DNA from: Agapetus fuscipes
Lineage: Eukaryota > Arthropoda > Insecta > Trichoptera > Glossosomatidae
NCBI GenBank assembly: GCA_951799405.1
Contig: OX637361.1
Location: 4,301,156-4,365,155 of the forward strand
Reading direction: 5' to 3'
DNA: 64,000 bases
Shown here: positions 39,561-49,627 of the stretch, one piece after another
How positions within the stretch are numbered: position 1 is the stretch's first letter
How the letters are laid out: each line of letters starts with the position of its first letter
Translations under genes and position numbers: made by a program
Notes under the pieces: generated by a model
The model's input: only the letters and a program-made list of their open reading frames with translations
Told to the model about the DNA's origin: nothing
The model's database searches: none

Positions 39561-39793
39561 TTCACTCCTATTAATTACCCCTTCTACCACCATATCAAAA
39601 CATTCTCCTGAATACATTTTTTTTAGTTTTTAGATATATTTTTTTTGTATTTGTTCTCTTAAAAATAGTGTGTTAAAAATCCAAAATCACTCGGGATATT
39701 AAACCAAACTCGTGATGAACAACATTGTTATTATTTTTGCTTTGTTCATAACGAGGAGACATTTTTTAGAATATAGGGGTAGTTTGTTCTTAC
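39561..39793. other. Unique sequence downstream of the exon donor
   Basis: AT-rich; part of the putative intron. The donor GTAAGAACAAAC reads on the minus strand from 39793. Confidence 0.4.
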
Positions 39794-39904
39794 CTTGATT
39801 CCGATGTGTATGGTGGGGAAGTCGGCCGCTAGGGTGGACTGGGGGTGGAGGGCGGACTGCAGCATGGGGAGGGGCAGGGGGCAGGACATCATCGTAGATG
39901 GGAC
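39794..39904 (-). CDS. Candidate internal coding exon (111 bp), host gene unknown
   Basis: On the minus strand, TTTTTTATGTATTCCAG (acceptor) precedes 111 bp and GTAAGAAC (donor) follows. The exon is a multiple of three. In frame 0 it is open and encodes 37 residues, VPSTMMSCPLPLPMLQSALH... ending in FPTIHIGIK. In this frame 32 of 37 third positions are G or C, whereas the alternative open frame (starting PIYDDVLPPAPP) has far lower GC3. The GC-rich block ends sharply at both splice sites against an AT-rich background. I do not recognise the protein. It could be a linker region of a larger protein or an alternative exon. No other exon of the gene was found in the window. Confidence 0.5.
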
Positions 39905-41190
39905 CTGGAATACATAAAAAATCAAAATAAATTAATACAATCTTAAAAATCTAAAAATTACATTCATGAAGGATATAAGTATGTAAATGAAAAGGCTTAA
40001 AAGATGGATTAAAATTAAAAAAGTACTTTATTTATATTTATAGTTTGAAACGGAAAACTTTGTATTGTAGAAGTTTATTTTGAATGAAATTAATTTTTCA
40101 GTCATTCTGTAAAAATAAAAGCATGTTTATTTTTTTTTTCTTGATTAGTTTTCTTTTGTTGTTCTTAAAATAAGTCCTTAAATAAAGGTCCATAAATATA
40201 GATAGCGACAATAAAACGTCTTTTTCTTTGATATTTTTTTATGTATATCTGTTAACACAGTGAAAGTCCATTTTTATAAATATTTAAAAATTTAAATGGT
40301 AAAACATTGTTTTAATTCTTTTTCTTTGGTCTAAATCAGAGGTTGGCCACCTTTTGAATTACAATTCATAAATTTCAAAGTGTGTAAAGAGCCTCAAATG
40401 CTTTCTTGCCAACAATAAATAGCGTCGACATTAATTAGTAGTTATAATAACATGTACCTGGATAATCTTACGATTTTCTTTTATTCTTCAAAAGTTTCTA
40501 AGCCAAAAATGTTGTATCAATATGAATTCTGGGGCCACCCCAGATATATTTAACAAAGCTTGGCTACTTTATACTGAATGAATAGGACAAACTTACGAAA
40601 GAAATGCCGGTATTTAGTTTTTAGTTTAAAAAGTCATAAGCTATGGTTGAAAACATCACCATGTATGTATGTACTTAGAACAATTATAGTTAAAAAATAA
40701 CTGTGAATCTTTTTTCCTTTGGTGTGAATTCTAGTAAGTAAGTAGTTTTGGATGCCATATTTTTTTAAATCCGTCTCATACATTTTACGCCGGTAATACA
40801 GTATGGAGAGGTTGAATATAAAGTTAGTTTTGATTCTTACCCCCTCCCTCTCACGCAAGTATAAAAGAGTACGTTTAACCATCACCCACAGCGTTTTTCA
40901 AAAATGTATGGAAACTTCTACGTTCCTGAAAGGCGCTGTTTTACTTCCAATACATTTTTTTAAGAAGCACTGAACTTAGTTGAAACATGAAGTTTGTACT
41001 TGGGGTACGTAATTTACGCAGCGTCCTTCGAGCGCGACGCATTCGTACGTCGCGTAAAAGTGAAGGGTTGTTAATTCTCAAGACATAGGGGGAGCGTTAC
41101 GAGCAGGGATGTGTAGAGGAAGAAAAAACATATGGATACCGGGATTAAAAGTAGCCGATATTGTAGTATACGAATACCGGGGACTTATAA
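39905..41190. other. No further exon seen
   Basis: AT-rich unique sequence upstream (on the minus strand) of the exon. 40990-41060 contains CGTCCTTCGAGCGCGACGCATTC. ME-like words occur near 40900. Confidence 0.4.
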
Positions 41191-41194
41191 AAAC

Positions 41195-41316
41195 AGATAA
41201 TAATAATAATATTTGGATGATTTATTTGGTGAGCGCTGTTTTTGTGTGTATCACACCTCAAGAGCCCTCTGCGAGCTTGGTCGTCACTGTAGAAAGCGCC
41301 AATTCTTAAGTTGGAT
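41195..41316 (-). mobile_element. S1 SINE 3' end with (ATT)n tail
   Basis: ATAATAATAATAATATTTGG then ATGATTTATTTGGTGAGCGC and AGAGCCCTCTGCGAGCTTGG, TTGGCGCTTTCTACAG on the sense strand. It shows that S1 ends in AAATAAATCATCC plus a trinucleotide tail. Confidence 0.8.
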
Positions 41317-41470
41317 GTTGGATCACATGCTAGCATTCATTGTTTTAAATGAATAACAGAGACCTTTAACAGTAAACAGAAATACGAAAAGTCGATAATT
41401 TATAAAAGAAAGAATTGGTTTTTTTTCCAACATAAAAATAGAGAAAATATGTTAAAAATGAAATTTTCCA

Positions 41471-41845
41471 GACCAGTACGTCGACTGGTGGTTAACGCTA
41501 CGAATTCGTAATCGGAAGGTCGTGAGTTTGATTCTTGGCTGAGCACAAAAAAATAATACATTAAAATATGCTTTCAACTGAGTTGAAAACTTTACGAAAG
41601 ACCAGTCACAAAAGCGCATAGCAATTACGGTCGATAGCTCAGCAGGTAGAATGCTCGCATTCTATGTCAAGAGCTAGGGTTCAATTCTCACTGCGGGTGA
41701 AAGAAAACCAGCCTTTTGCGAGCTGGAGAAACCCCAATTTTAGCACAGTTTATTGGCGAAAGGTTGACTCCTTTACCTACAAAAATCATGCGACCCATTG
41801 AGGGATAGCGCGGTGAGAAGTTGCTTAAGTTGCAGTGTTTGCTAA
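41471..41845 (+). mobile_element. S1-S2 dimeric SINE, copy 2 (diverged)
   Basis: ACCAGTACGTCGACTGGTGG, anticodon-loop equivalent TTCGTAA, box B GAGTTTGATTCTTGG; then S2 from GGTCGATAGCTCAGCAGG, GGTTCAATTCTCA, GAGCTGGAGAAACCCC and CGACCCATTGAGGGATAGCG. The S2 part lacks the segment after box B, like the other dimers. Confidence 0.75.
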
Positions 41846-41889
41846 GATAAATATAGATACTCAAATGATACCACGATTCAACATCCGTT

Positions 41890-41940
41890 AACTGAATCTT
41901 TCTGAACGCAAGCATTCTACCATCTGAGCCATCGACCGGG
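41890..41940 (-). mobile_element. S2 head fragment
   Basis: GCAAGCATTCTACCATCTGAGCC and ATCGACCGGG: only the tRNA-like head, in reverse. Confidence 0.6.
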
Positions 41941-42100
41941 TTCAAAAATTACAACAATAGTTAAAAATACATGCATGCAGATTTTACACGGGTTAGGTTA
42001 GGTTAAGTAACACAGTATGGAAAGGTAAAATATAAAGTTCGAGCTATCAACCGAGTTCAAAAATTACAACATTAGATAAAAAATACATGCTTCATTAAGA
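41930..42100. repeat. Direct repeat with a short GGTTA run
   Basis: ATCGACCGGGTTCAAAAATTACAAC-ATAGTTAAAAATACATGC recurs about 114 bp later with few changes. Between them GGGTTAGGTTAGGTTAAG contains 2-3 units of TTAGG, the insect telomere motif, but the run is too short to mean much. Confidence 0.5.
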
Positions 42101-42346
42101 TTTAATACAGTTTAGATAGCGTTACTCTTTACCGGATTATAATAAACACTGACAACAAACCTAGCTGGAATACCGGTATTCCCAAGTATTTTATCCAACT
42201 CGAAGCATCCATTCACGCACGTAGAGGTACGGGGTTCGCGGCTCGGCTAATTGACCCCAAGTACACAGTCGTACGCCGCGAAGAGCATTAAACGGTGATA
42301 CGCACAATGCGTACGGAGACTAACTGCTTCAAGTACTTAGGACTAC

Positions 42347-42790
42347 ACTTGAGAATTACTGCAGACAAAGGTAGAGATTTCTACCAAGGAAAGTAGACTC
42401 AAATTGTAGCTGTACGAGGCAGTAGGTACTGCAGACAAAAGTAGAGATTTCTACCAAAGAAAGTAGACGAAAATTCTAGCTGTTACAAGGCAGTTTTTCA
42501 CTGTAGGTAAGGCTTTTCTGATAGAATATTGGCTACTTTTAAAGGGTTTCATATGAGAATTACTGCAGATAAAAGTAGAGATTCGTACCTAGGAGAGTGG
42601 ACTCAAATTGTAGCTGTTCAAAGGTAGTTTTTTTTCACTGTAGGTAGATTGATCAAAGCCTCAACATTACAAGTCGATGGCTCTACTATAGAATATCAAC
42701 TTTCTACGAAAACTGGTTACTTTTTAAGGGTTTCATTTCAGAATTACTGTAGACAAAAGTAATGCTAGGAATTGTGTCTGTTATAAGGTG
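42347..42790. repeat. Degenerate tandem repeat, about four units
   Basis: GAATTACTGCAGACAAA-GTAGAGATTTCTACCAAGGAAAGTAGAC and TAGCTGTTACAAGGCAG recur at about 42351, 42427, 42556 and 42741. Two units end TTTTTCACTGTAGGTA. No open frame is kept. The identity is unknown. Confidence 0.6.
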
Positions 42791-42887
42791 CCTTTTCTTT
42801 TAATAAATCATTACTTGATAAAGGTCAATCTTTGATCTTTATTTATTTCAGATATGCGCGCGTTTTTTTTACAAAATGTAATGTGGT
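42791..42887. other. No gene seen
   Basis: AT-rich joining sequence. Confidence 0.4.
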
Positions 42888-43020
42888 TTGGATTTTATTT
42901 GTATGTACACATTCAGCATTTGTAAGCGCGAGCTACACGTGTTTGTTTGTGGGCATACATCTGAGAGCTTTAAATGAATATATCCTTGCAACTTAGATTA
43001 TAGATTATTATAGATTATAG
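42888..43020 (+). mobile_element. Unit A, 3' half
   Basis: TTTGGATTTTATTTGTATGTAC to CTTGCAACTTAGATTATAGATTATTATAG. It preserves CAGCATTTGTAAGCGCGA, the empty site for the M4 insertion at 21.5 kb. Confidence 0.8.
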
Positions 43021-43695
43021 ACAACAACCAAAAAACACTTTCACACTGTTTATCTCCGGCACACTTGTATAGTAATAATAATAATAATAAGACAATATTT
43101 ACAGTGCCGTTTTGTGTTTAAGGTTATACGAGAGCTTAAGAAGATTATTAATATCGGGACTAAAGAACCTCTTTAATTGTTTTATGAAACTAAAATCGTA
43201 ATTTTATGTCAAATAACTTTGACTGATCATGGCCAGATGTCGTTGCTGAAGTATATAACTTAATGTTCTTACTCAAGCATTACGTTTCATAAAAAAATAA
43301 TGTAAATTATCTTGACACTCTTAGCGAGCGTTTTAGTTTTTATAAACTTGTGTTTAAACGCTATTGTTGAGTATTTACGACCGCATGGCTCATTCCGTAA
43401 GTTATGCATCAAAAATTGCAAAAAGAAATGATTTGACACAAGTATTATTCTATGTTAGAATTATTTAACTTTTTTTGCATCTTTAATCCACACGGAGGAA
43501 GTGTGACCAGAGCATGTTATGTCGTTTTAAAAAAGGCGTGTAAAAGTATTGTTTCGTCTATCTCACACGTATGTACGTATTTTTTTTATATTTTCAAAGT
43601 GTAGGTCCTAGTGATAGCAAACCAGTGTATTAAAACAAGTTTGGCCATAATTTTTTTTTTCATTTTATTTATCATTTTTTATCTTCTTTTATATC
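43021..43695. other. No gene seen
   Basis: AT-rich. An (ATA)n run is at 43073-43090, and ME-like words (GTGTTTAAACGCTATTGTTGAG) near 43355. Confidence 0.4.
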
Positions 43696-43698
43696 TTA

Positions 43699-43785
43699 TC
43701 AGTCCGTAGTGTAGTGGTAACACTTCGGACTCTGAATGGAAGGTTGTGGATTCGAATCCTAGCGGAGCACACAAAATATACCATT
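43699..43785 (+). mobile_element. S1 SINE 5' part
   Basis: CAGTCCGTAGTGTAGTGGTAAC, anticodon-loop equivalent CTCTGAA, box B GGATTCGAATCCTAGCGG. Confidence 0.75.
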
Positions 43786-43816
43786 TATCCTTGTATATAA
43801 CCAGTTAATATACCAG

Positions 43817-43975
43817 ATCCTTGACTAATAGATTGGTTGATTGTCGGTTTTGGTTTCAATTTGTAAATACACATGCAGCATTTGTAAATGCGATCTTACA
43901 AGCGTGTATGCTTGTGAGAATGCGCTTTATATGAATCTTAAATGTTAACATACCTTTTCAACTTAGATTATAGAT
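43817..43975 (+). mobile_element. Unit A, internally deleted
   Basis: CCTTGACTAATAGATTGGTTG then directly TTTGGTTTCAATTTGTAAATAC: about 90 bp of the body is missing. It ends CAACTTAGATTATAGATTG. Confidence 0.75.
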
Positions 43976-43989
43976 TGTGGTTATCAAGC

Positions 43990-44195
43990 GCAAAACTTTG
44001 CCAATTCACTTTGCCAATGTCACCCCTGTGTCAGGAAACGTCGCCTAAAGTTGTAGGGCTTTTATTCATTTGAGGTTTTTCATTTGTAAGTTCACATTCA
44101 GCATTTGTAAGCGCGAACTACATGTGCTTGTTTGTGGGCATACATTTGAGAGCTTTAAATGAATATATCCTTGCAATTTAGATTATAGATTATTA
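43990..44195 (+). mobile_element. Unit A, 5' end trimmed
   Basis: TTTGCCAATTCACTTTGCCAATG to TTGCAATTTAGATTATAGATT. It lies in tandem with the previous copy. Confidence 0.8.
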
Positions 44196-44254
44196 TTATT
44201 ACAGATCATCAGTCACGTAAGTCTATAATGTTTAATCTAAGTTGCAAAAAAATA

Positions 44255-44425
44255 TTGAAAGAATGCGACGTACAAGTGAATGCAAAAGAAGGAAATCTAT
44301 GAAAACGTTGATGGATACGAATGAATTGAAAGAGGCATTCACGGATAGGGAAAGATGGAAGCAAATCTGCAGAGGCTCTGACAACCCCTAGCAGAATGTT
44401 GACAGAGTTACAGTTACAGTATAAT
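44255..44425 (+). pseudogene. LN2 LINE C-terminus with GTTACA tail
   Basis: RRKSMKTLMDTNELKEAF-TDRERWKQICRGSDNP then stop, followed by GTTGACAGAGTTACAGTTACAG. The MD-x-NELKE and W-QICRG signature also occurs at 54.4 and 63.7 kb. Confidence 0.7.
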
Positions 44426-44439
44426 AACATGTTGGATTT

Positions 44440-45300
44440 AGACTCCGTCTACACCCCTATCCGAAATTATCCGAAACTTTTGTATCGGTTTCGGTTCCGA
44501 ACATGTTTTTATTTTTATTTCGGATACTTGAATGTTTAAATTACGATTACAATTAATATCCACAACATCTCTAGTTATACTCACACATTATTACCGACGT
44601 TACGTTAGCATTATAGACAATGTCTCCAAGAGGCACTATTTCTGATTGAAGATTAAGTACATATGTACTTTTTAACTTTAATTTTCGTCTTAATAGCCAA
44701 AATTTAATAAATTTTAAAAATTAAAAAAGGTTTCACATAACTTTACAGAGAATGTTGTCAATACTTTATTAATACATCAACAAAATATCGCTCGCCAACA
44801 CACAAACACATATAGTTTTTTTCACCATAATGTTAATGTTCTAGAGGTCGACAACCGTTTCAAAATTCAATATTACCGAAGAGAGAAAACATTTACCATG
44901 AAATATTTTTTTGTTTTGTTTATCATTTTGATTATCCAGCACATAATTTCGTACAGTTAAATGATATTATTTCGGATATCCGCTAGTTTTGGAATGTTTC
45001 GGTCACGGATATTAGATTTTTAAGAGATTTTGAAAATAAAATACCTACAAATAAGAACATTGATTGTATGGCATTATTTCTAGGCTATCATTAAGTTTTT
45101 TAATCAATCACACAAGAATACGTGATTATTATTAAAGCTCCGTATTAACTGAAAAATGCAAAAAAAAATATTGAAACGATGTTACAGACGACATTTTCAT
45201 TACATTTTTCAATCTGTTTTGGATACGGATAAGAGTTTTTTTTTAGTTTTGAGTATCCGATAGTTTCAGTTATGGATACGGATGTCCATTTATTACTCTA
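44440..45300. mobile_element. Decayed elements with TATCCGAAA words
   Basis: Two clusters (44440-44595 and 44930-45300) carry CCTATCCGAAATTATCCGAAAC, TTTCGGATATCCGC, TTTTGGATACGGAT and CAACATCTCTAG. They resemble the ends of the element at 6640-7310. Boundaries are unclear. Confidence 0.35.
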
Positions 45301-45548
45301 AAATCTAATCTAAATCTAAGCTGCAAAGATATGTATCATTTGAGATTCATATTAAAGGCATTCCCACAAGCAGACATGCATAATTTCGCGCTTACACATG
45401 CCGCATGTGGACCTACAATATAAAAAAACCCAATCTCAAATGAACATAAGCCCTGCAACTCTTGCCGACCTTCCCTGAAGCAGGGGTGACATTGGCAAAG
45501 TGAACCATTTTTTACAGTATGGGTGGTCAGTCGCATACCAACCTAGTA
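45300..45548 (-). mobile_element. Unit A, near full length
   Basis: AATCTAATCTAAATCTAAGC tail on this strand through to CGCATACCAACCTAG. Confidence 0.85.
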
Positions 45549-45561
45549 TGCATGTAATAAA

Positions 45562-45716
45562 TTACGTTCTAATCTAATCTTAGTTGCAAAGATATGCCAC
45601 ATTGGGGTTTTACATTACATGCATTTTCAGAAGCAGACACGTTTTACACGCAGAACCAATTTCTACAGCATGGGTGGTCAGCCGCATACCAACCTATAAG
45701 TCAAGAAATGTACACA
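45562..45716 (-). mobile_element. Unit A, internally deleted
   Basis: The tail side (AATCTAATCTTAGTTGCAAAG) to GCAGACACG joins directly to AACCAATTTCTACAGCATGGG and the canonical 5' start. The ~100-bp centre is lost. Confidence 0.75.
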
Positions 45717-46780
45717 ACAAATTACATTTCAGAAATAAACGATCTTGATAAAAAAAATCTTAATAATTTACAATTTACAAACAATGTTTGTAACTTCTGG
45801 AACACTTTGGACCATTGGAAGCGGGCGGGCGAATTTAAGCTCCAAGTATGAAAGTCAACGTTTTAACTGAGCCGTTGCGCATACAAATAATGTATCAGGA
45901 TGTAAAGCAGCACCTCTCACGAGCGTCTCAATTTCTATATATTATAATAAAACTCTGTGGTTGAGTATAAAAAATGATTTTTTTACGTTCATTCTTCCGT
46001 ACGCAATAATACGTCCATGCCTCGAGTATAACATTTGACGTTAAAACTCAAACACGGAGAAAACAAAAATAAAAAACGATTTTAAACAGCGCCGTGTGGC
46101 CGTCTTAATTTTGATGCATTTTTATACGCATTTTTAACGATAACTCCAAGTTACAACGTAAAAAAATATTTGCTTCTGGGGAAATATGAACAACGAAAAT
46201 TGTCATGATTTTTGTCTCTCGGAAATATAATTGTTTGAATAGTTCAAAAAAACGACACAATGGCGCACTAGGGTGGATCGCGTTTAGTATGAAAATCATT
46301 ATTTTTCCATTATTAAATATAAATTGGAAGAGGAAAAATAAAATAAGAATTACATTAAACACATAAAAAATATCACTTCAAATCCTAAAAAGAAAATAAA
46401 CCATTAAAATGCAATTTTAGCTACACGATCGTATGCAAAATTTGGGTACTTTTTAAATAATTATAAAAAACCAATGAAAAGTTTAAAAAAATAATTTTCA
46501 TCTAGAAAAAATAAAACTAATCGAAATGAATGTTTTGAAATAAAAAAAAGTTAGGATTTATTCATAACAACAGTGGAAATCTCCATTTAAGGTATCTCCG
46601 TAAATAAAATTATTTTGAATTGGTACTTTATGAAAAAAAATACCTAATTTTATGTGTTAATTTAATCTGGAAAGAAAATACTACCTTACCATTCAATATA
46701 CGGGCTATTTTGGTCATCAAAGTTGGGCGCGCTGACCTCTCAATCACCCTTAAACACTGCAAGGGCAGTACCACGGTCCT
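45717..46780. other. No gene seen
   Basis: AT-rich with ME-like words (ACTCTGTGGTTGAGT about 45952; GACGTTAAAACTCAAACACGG about 46040). Nothing coding. Confidence 0.4.
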
Positions 46781-46785
46781 TAGCT

Positions 46786-47076
46786 AATAACAACAAAATA
46801 TTGGCAATATATTGGCAAAACATTGGGCATATGGAGAGAATGAATGAGGAAAGACTGACGAAGAAAGTATATGTTGGTAGAATAGATGGATGTCGTGGTA
46901 GAGGAAGACCGAGAAAGGTATGGATGGACCAAATATCCGAAATTGCGAACGAATGGAATATCCAGAGTCATAATAAAAGAAGAGCTTGTATGAAGAAGGT
47001 TATGACTCTGGAGGAAATGAAAGAAGTATGTAAGGATAGAAAGAAATGGCGGTTGATCTGTAATGTTGGCGGCTAG
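46786..47076 (+). pseudogene. LN1 LINE, RT C-terminus, best-preserved copy
   Basis: Open to the stop at 47074-47076: GHMERMNEERLTKKVYVGRI, DGCRGRGRPRKVWMDQISEI, ANEWNIQSHNKRRACMKKVM, KEVCKDRKKWRLICNVGG. The region follows the RT domain in RTE/Jockey-like non-LTR elements. No catalytic motif is included, so this is a 5'-truncated copy. A 90-bp AT-rich spacer and a complete unit A follow, defining the LN1 3' end. Confidence 0.8.
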
Positions 47077-47166
47077 GGTTTATTAAAGTGAAATTGGTTT
47101 TATGATTTAGTTTTTTGTGTCCATGTATATATTATTATTAGCTGATTTAAAAAAATATAATTTGTA

Positions 47167-47447
47167 ATGTGTGTTCCTTGACTTATAGGTTGGTATGCGG
47201 CTGACCACCCATACTGTAATTTTTTTTTTTTTTAAATGGTTCACTTTGCCAATGTCACCCCTGTTTCAGGGAAGGACGGCAAGAGTTGCAGGGCTTATGT
47301 TCATTTGAGATTGGGTTTTTATATTGTAGGCCCACATGCGGCATGTGTTAGCGCGAAATTATACATGTCTGCTTGTGGGAATGCATTTAATATAAATCTT
47401 AAATGATATATTATATCTTTGCAGCTTACATTAGATTAGATTAGATT
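47167..47447 (+). mobile_element. Unit A as 3' end of LN1
   Basis: TTCCTTGACTTATAGGTTGG start, a T-run expansion at 47221, and GCAGCTTACATTAGATTAGATTAG tail. Confidence 0.85.
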
Positions 47448-47449
47448 TT

Positions 47450-47845
47450 CCGCAGCTACTCGGCCTGTGACGTAACATTTTTTTCCAAGAACCTCGTTCT
47501 TTTATTTCGGCTTCCAAAATATCCATTACACAAACTCGTCGTGTAAGATTCTGACATAAATACGCGAGTAAGAAAAACTTTTAGTCATTACCGGCGCGCA
47601 ATGGGGACCTCTGGATTTAAGGTCACATTTTGTTCGCTGATTAATGTCTCTAAATAACCGATTTTACGATCACAGGCACAAAGTATTAAACGCGCGCCCC
47701 CCTGGCACCGGATTCTATTTATTTTCATTTCATTCCTTAAAGAACAACGCCTCAAAAAAAGATTTGTGCCCAAAAAATCAAAGACAATCTTTGTTAGGTT
47801 TAAGCTAGAATTACGGTCGTTTGATATGTTTACAATAATTATAAC
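47450..47845. other. No gene seen
   Basis: Unique sequence. 47590-47720 is moderately GC-rich (ACCGGCGCGCAATGGGG, AACGCGCGCCCCCCTGG). Confidence 0.35.
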
Positions 47846-47925
47846 ATCTACTCACTCTTCATTATTTGGTGGAGCCAAACAAGTAATATAAATTATCATT
47901 AAGACCAAATTTTTGGTGTCCTGTC

Positions 47926-48238
47926 GATAGTAGAGTGCTTGCATTCCATGACGTGAGCTCGGGTTCGAATCCCACCGAGAGTGTCAGAAATGATTTCCCG
48001 ATTCGGTGTTTATTTCAAGCCCCAAAATAAAGCTTACTCAGCCTTCACAATAAATGAGTACCAACTCCCTTCGGATGGTGGTGGATGGTGGAACCGCTCC
48101 GGTTCGAAGTGGTTTGCGTAAGGCTGGCCCCTTTTCCTGTAAAAATAAAAATGTTCTCGCCACATGCGAAACCCTCCGGGGGATAACACGACAAGAAGTT
48201 ACACTATATGTGCACTATTTGTTACACATTAGTTGCGG
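47926..48238 (+). mobile_element. S2 SINE, monomer type
   Basis: GTCGATAGTAGAGTGCTTGC (box A region with a small deletion), box B GGGTTCGAATCCCACC, GTGTCAGAAATGATTTCCCG, 3' end CACATTAGTTGCGG. Confidence 0.8.
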
Positions 48239-48253
48239 TGGCGCATTGCGATA

Positions 48254-48386
48254 CCTCCACTTCTACTGAAGTGGTTGGCGTGAGGCCTGCCCCCTTAGCC
48301 GTAAAAATAAATAGGTGGCGAATCGCCAAACGTGACCAATTCAGAGATAATGCAGGCAAGCACTTGACGTGTAGGTTAGTTGCGTT
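48254..48386 (+). mobile_element. S2 SINE 3' half, in tandem
   Basis: CCACTTCTACTGAAGTGGTTGG to GTAGGTTAGTTGCG. The head is absent. Confidence 0.75.
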
Positions 48387-48599
48387 TTTTTTTGCATCCA
48401 CTCACTTTCCATTATTTGGTGGAACCAAACTCCTAGTGTAATTTATCATTTAGGCCAAATTTTTGTTGTGTCGTTGTTCCTTAGGGCGCATCGAATAACG
48501 TTGTATCTAGTATTTTACAGCCGCTATTTTACAGGTGGGGGGGGAACCGTAAATGCGCTGTAACAACGTCGGAATTATATACCTTAAATTATTAAGGTG

Positions 48600-48770
48600 A
48601 AACAAGATTAAATGATATCCCGGGCAATGCGAGCCGGCTCGTAAAAACGCCGTGTTCATGCAAACGACAAATAAGAAAGAACTTTTAATAAGCGCGCCGC
48701 ATTAAAGATACACAAAAAGGCGTCCCCTGAGGGCGGGGCGGGACAAGGACGCACATCTGGGAGTTGAGAC
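48600..48770. other. Single-copy GC-richer island
   Basis: GCGAGCCGGCTCG, AATAAGCGCGCCGCATTAAAG and CCCTGAGGGCGGGGCGGGAC, without repeat homology. It is a possible regulatory block by composition only. Confidence 0.25.
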
Positions 48771-49018
48771 TCGTTATAAGACCAGCCTGCTTGTTATACG
48801 GCTTTAAATACCAGGAAAACTGGGTAACCAACTTGGGAGTAGAAATAAAATGTGTCTCTCTCTTCTACAGACATGCATGTCGCAAAGTATTACATTGCTC
48901 CTCGTTATTATGTTTTGGTTTCATTAAAAGTATGCCATTTGTTCGCGTTTAAAAATATGATAGAAAAGGAAATTGTGCGGAGTAGACCAAATGACATTTT
49001 TACAACATTTGTACATAT
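48771..49018. other. No gene seen
   Basis: Unique sequence. Short open frames here are not recognisable. Confidence 0.4.
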
Positions 49019-49245
49019 TTACCGGTCCGTAGCTCAGTGGTTACACTGCGGACTCTGAATGGGAAGGTTGTGGGTTCGAATCCCGGCAGAGCACAAAAAA
49101 ATACCATTTATATTTTCAAATTTGCTCTTTGCTGGGTTGAAAAATTCATAAACCTTTACCATTGACCGGTCACCAAAGGTCCATCCAGCTTTACAGCAAC
49201 TGGGTCTTGCTTGAGTATTGGCGCTTTGTAGCGACGACCAAGTTC
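49019..49245 (+). mobile_element. S1 SINE, cleanest head
   Basis: ACCGGTCCGTAGCTCAGTGG, anticodon-loop equivalent CTCTGAA, box B GGGTTCGAATCCCGG; body to TTGGCGCTTTGTAGCGACGACC. The D repeat starts immediately downstream instead of the S1 3' end or S2. Confidence 0.85.
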
Positions 49246-49330
49246 ATACACTTCTGCGGCACTACAAGTGTCATAGACCCCTAGAGTCTCTAGAATCTAG
49301 GGAGTCTCCCGCACAGGATTTCTTAAAAAA
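49246..49330 (+). mobile_element. D repeat (empty site)
   Basis: CTTCTGCGGCACTACAAGTG, CATAGACCCCTAGAGTCTC, GGAGTCTCCCGCACAGGATT then an A-rich end. Confidence 0.8.
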
Positions 49331-49334
49331 AGAA

Positions 49335-49627
49335 TAAGATATGCATTTTTTGCAGTTTACCTTCAACATTTTAAGTAAGGCACGTGAAACCCTAGTTTTC
49401 CACGTTTGGAATGTATTTTTATTGATCTTGGTTTTTTTTCTGTTTCGTAAAGATCAGGTTCTCTGATGTTGTCAAATCTGAATACCAAAATAATTAATTA
49501 ACTATTGTACCAGTCCAAATCACTTCTACACTTCTGACGGTGGACGCTCTAACATTGAGCTATCGACCAGAAAGTGGTATATTTTACTTATTAGCAACTG
49601 ATTTTCATTTCTTTTTGTTCTGTCTTA
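49335..49627. other. No gene seen; S2 head scrap
   Basis: CTCTAACATTGAGCTATCGACC at 49549-49570 is a reverse S2 head fragment. The rest is AT-rich unique sequence. Confidence 0.4.

Larger units (their letters stand above)
47848..48475. repeat. ~75-bp direct repeats flanking an S2 pair
   Basis: CACTCTTCATTATTTGGTGG-GCCAAAC...CCAAATTTTTGGTG (47848-47925) recurs as CACTTTCCATTATTTGGTGG-ACCAAAC...CCAAATTTTTGTTG (48397-48475). The S2 copies lie between. Confidence 0.65.

Noticed and set aside
39794..39904. Alternative reading frame PIYDDVLPPAPP of the candidate exon
   Set aside because: It is also open, but its third positions are far less GC-rich than those of frame 0, so frame 0 is preferred. 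RNA evidence could overturn this.
41985..42010. Interstitial telomere (TTAGG) repeat
   Set aside because: Only 2-3 units; expected by chance in AT-rich repeats.
49019..49095. tRNA gene
   Set aside because: Boxes A and B are present but the acceptor stem does not pair and the sequence continues into the S1 body found in other copies; it is a SINE head.
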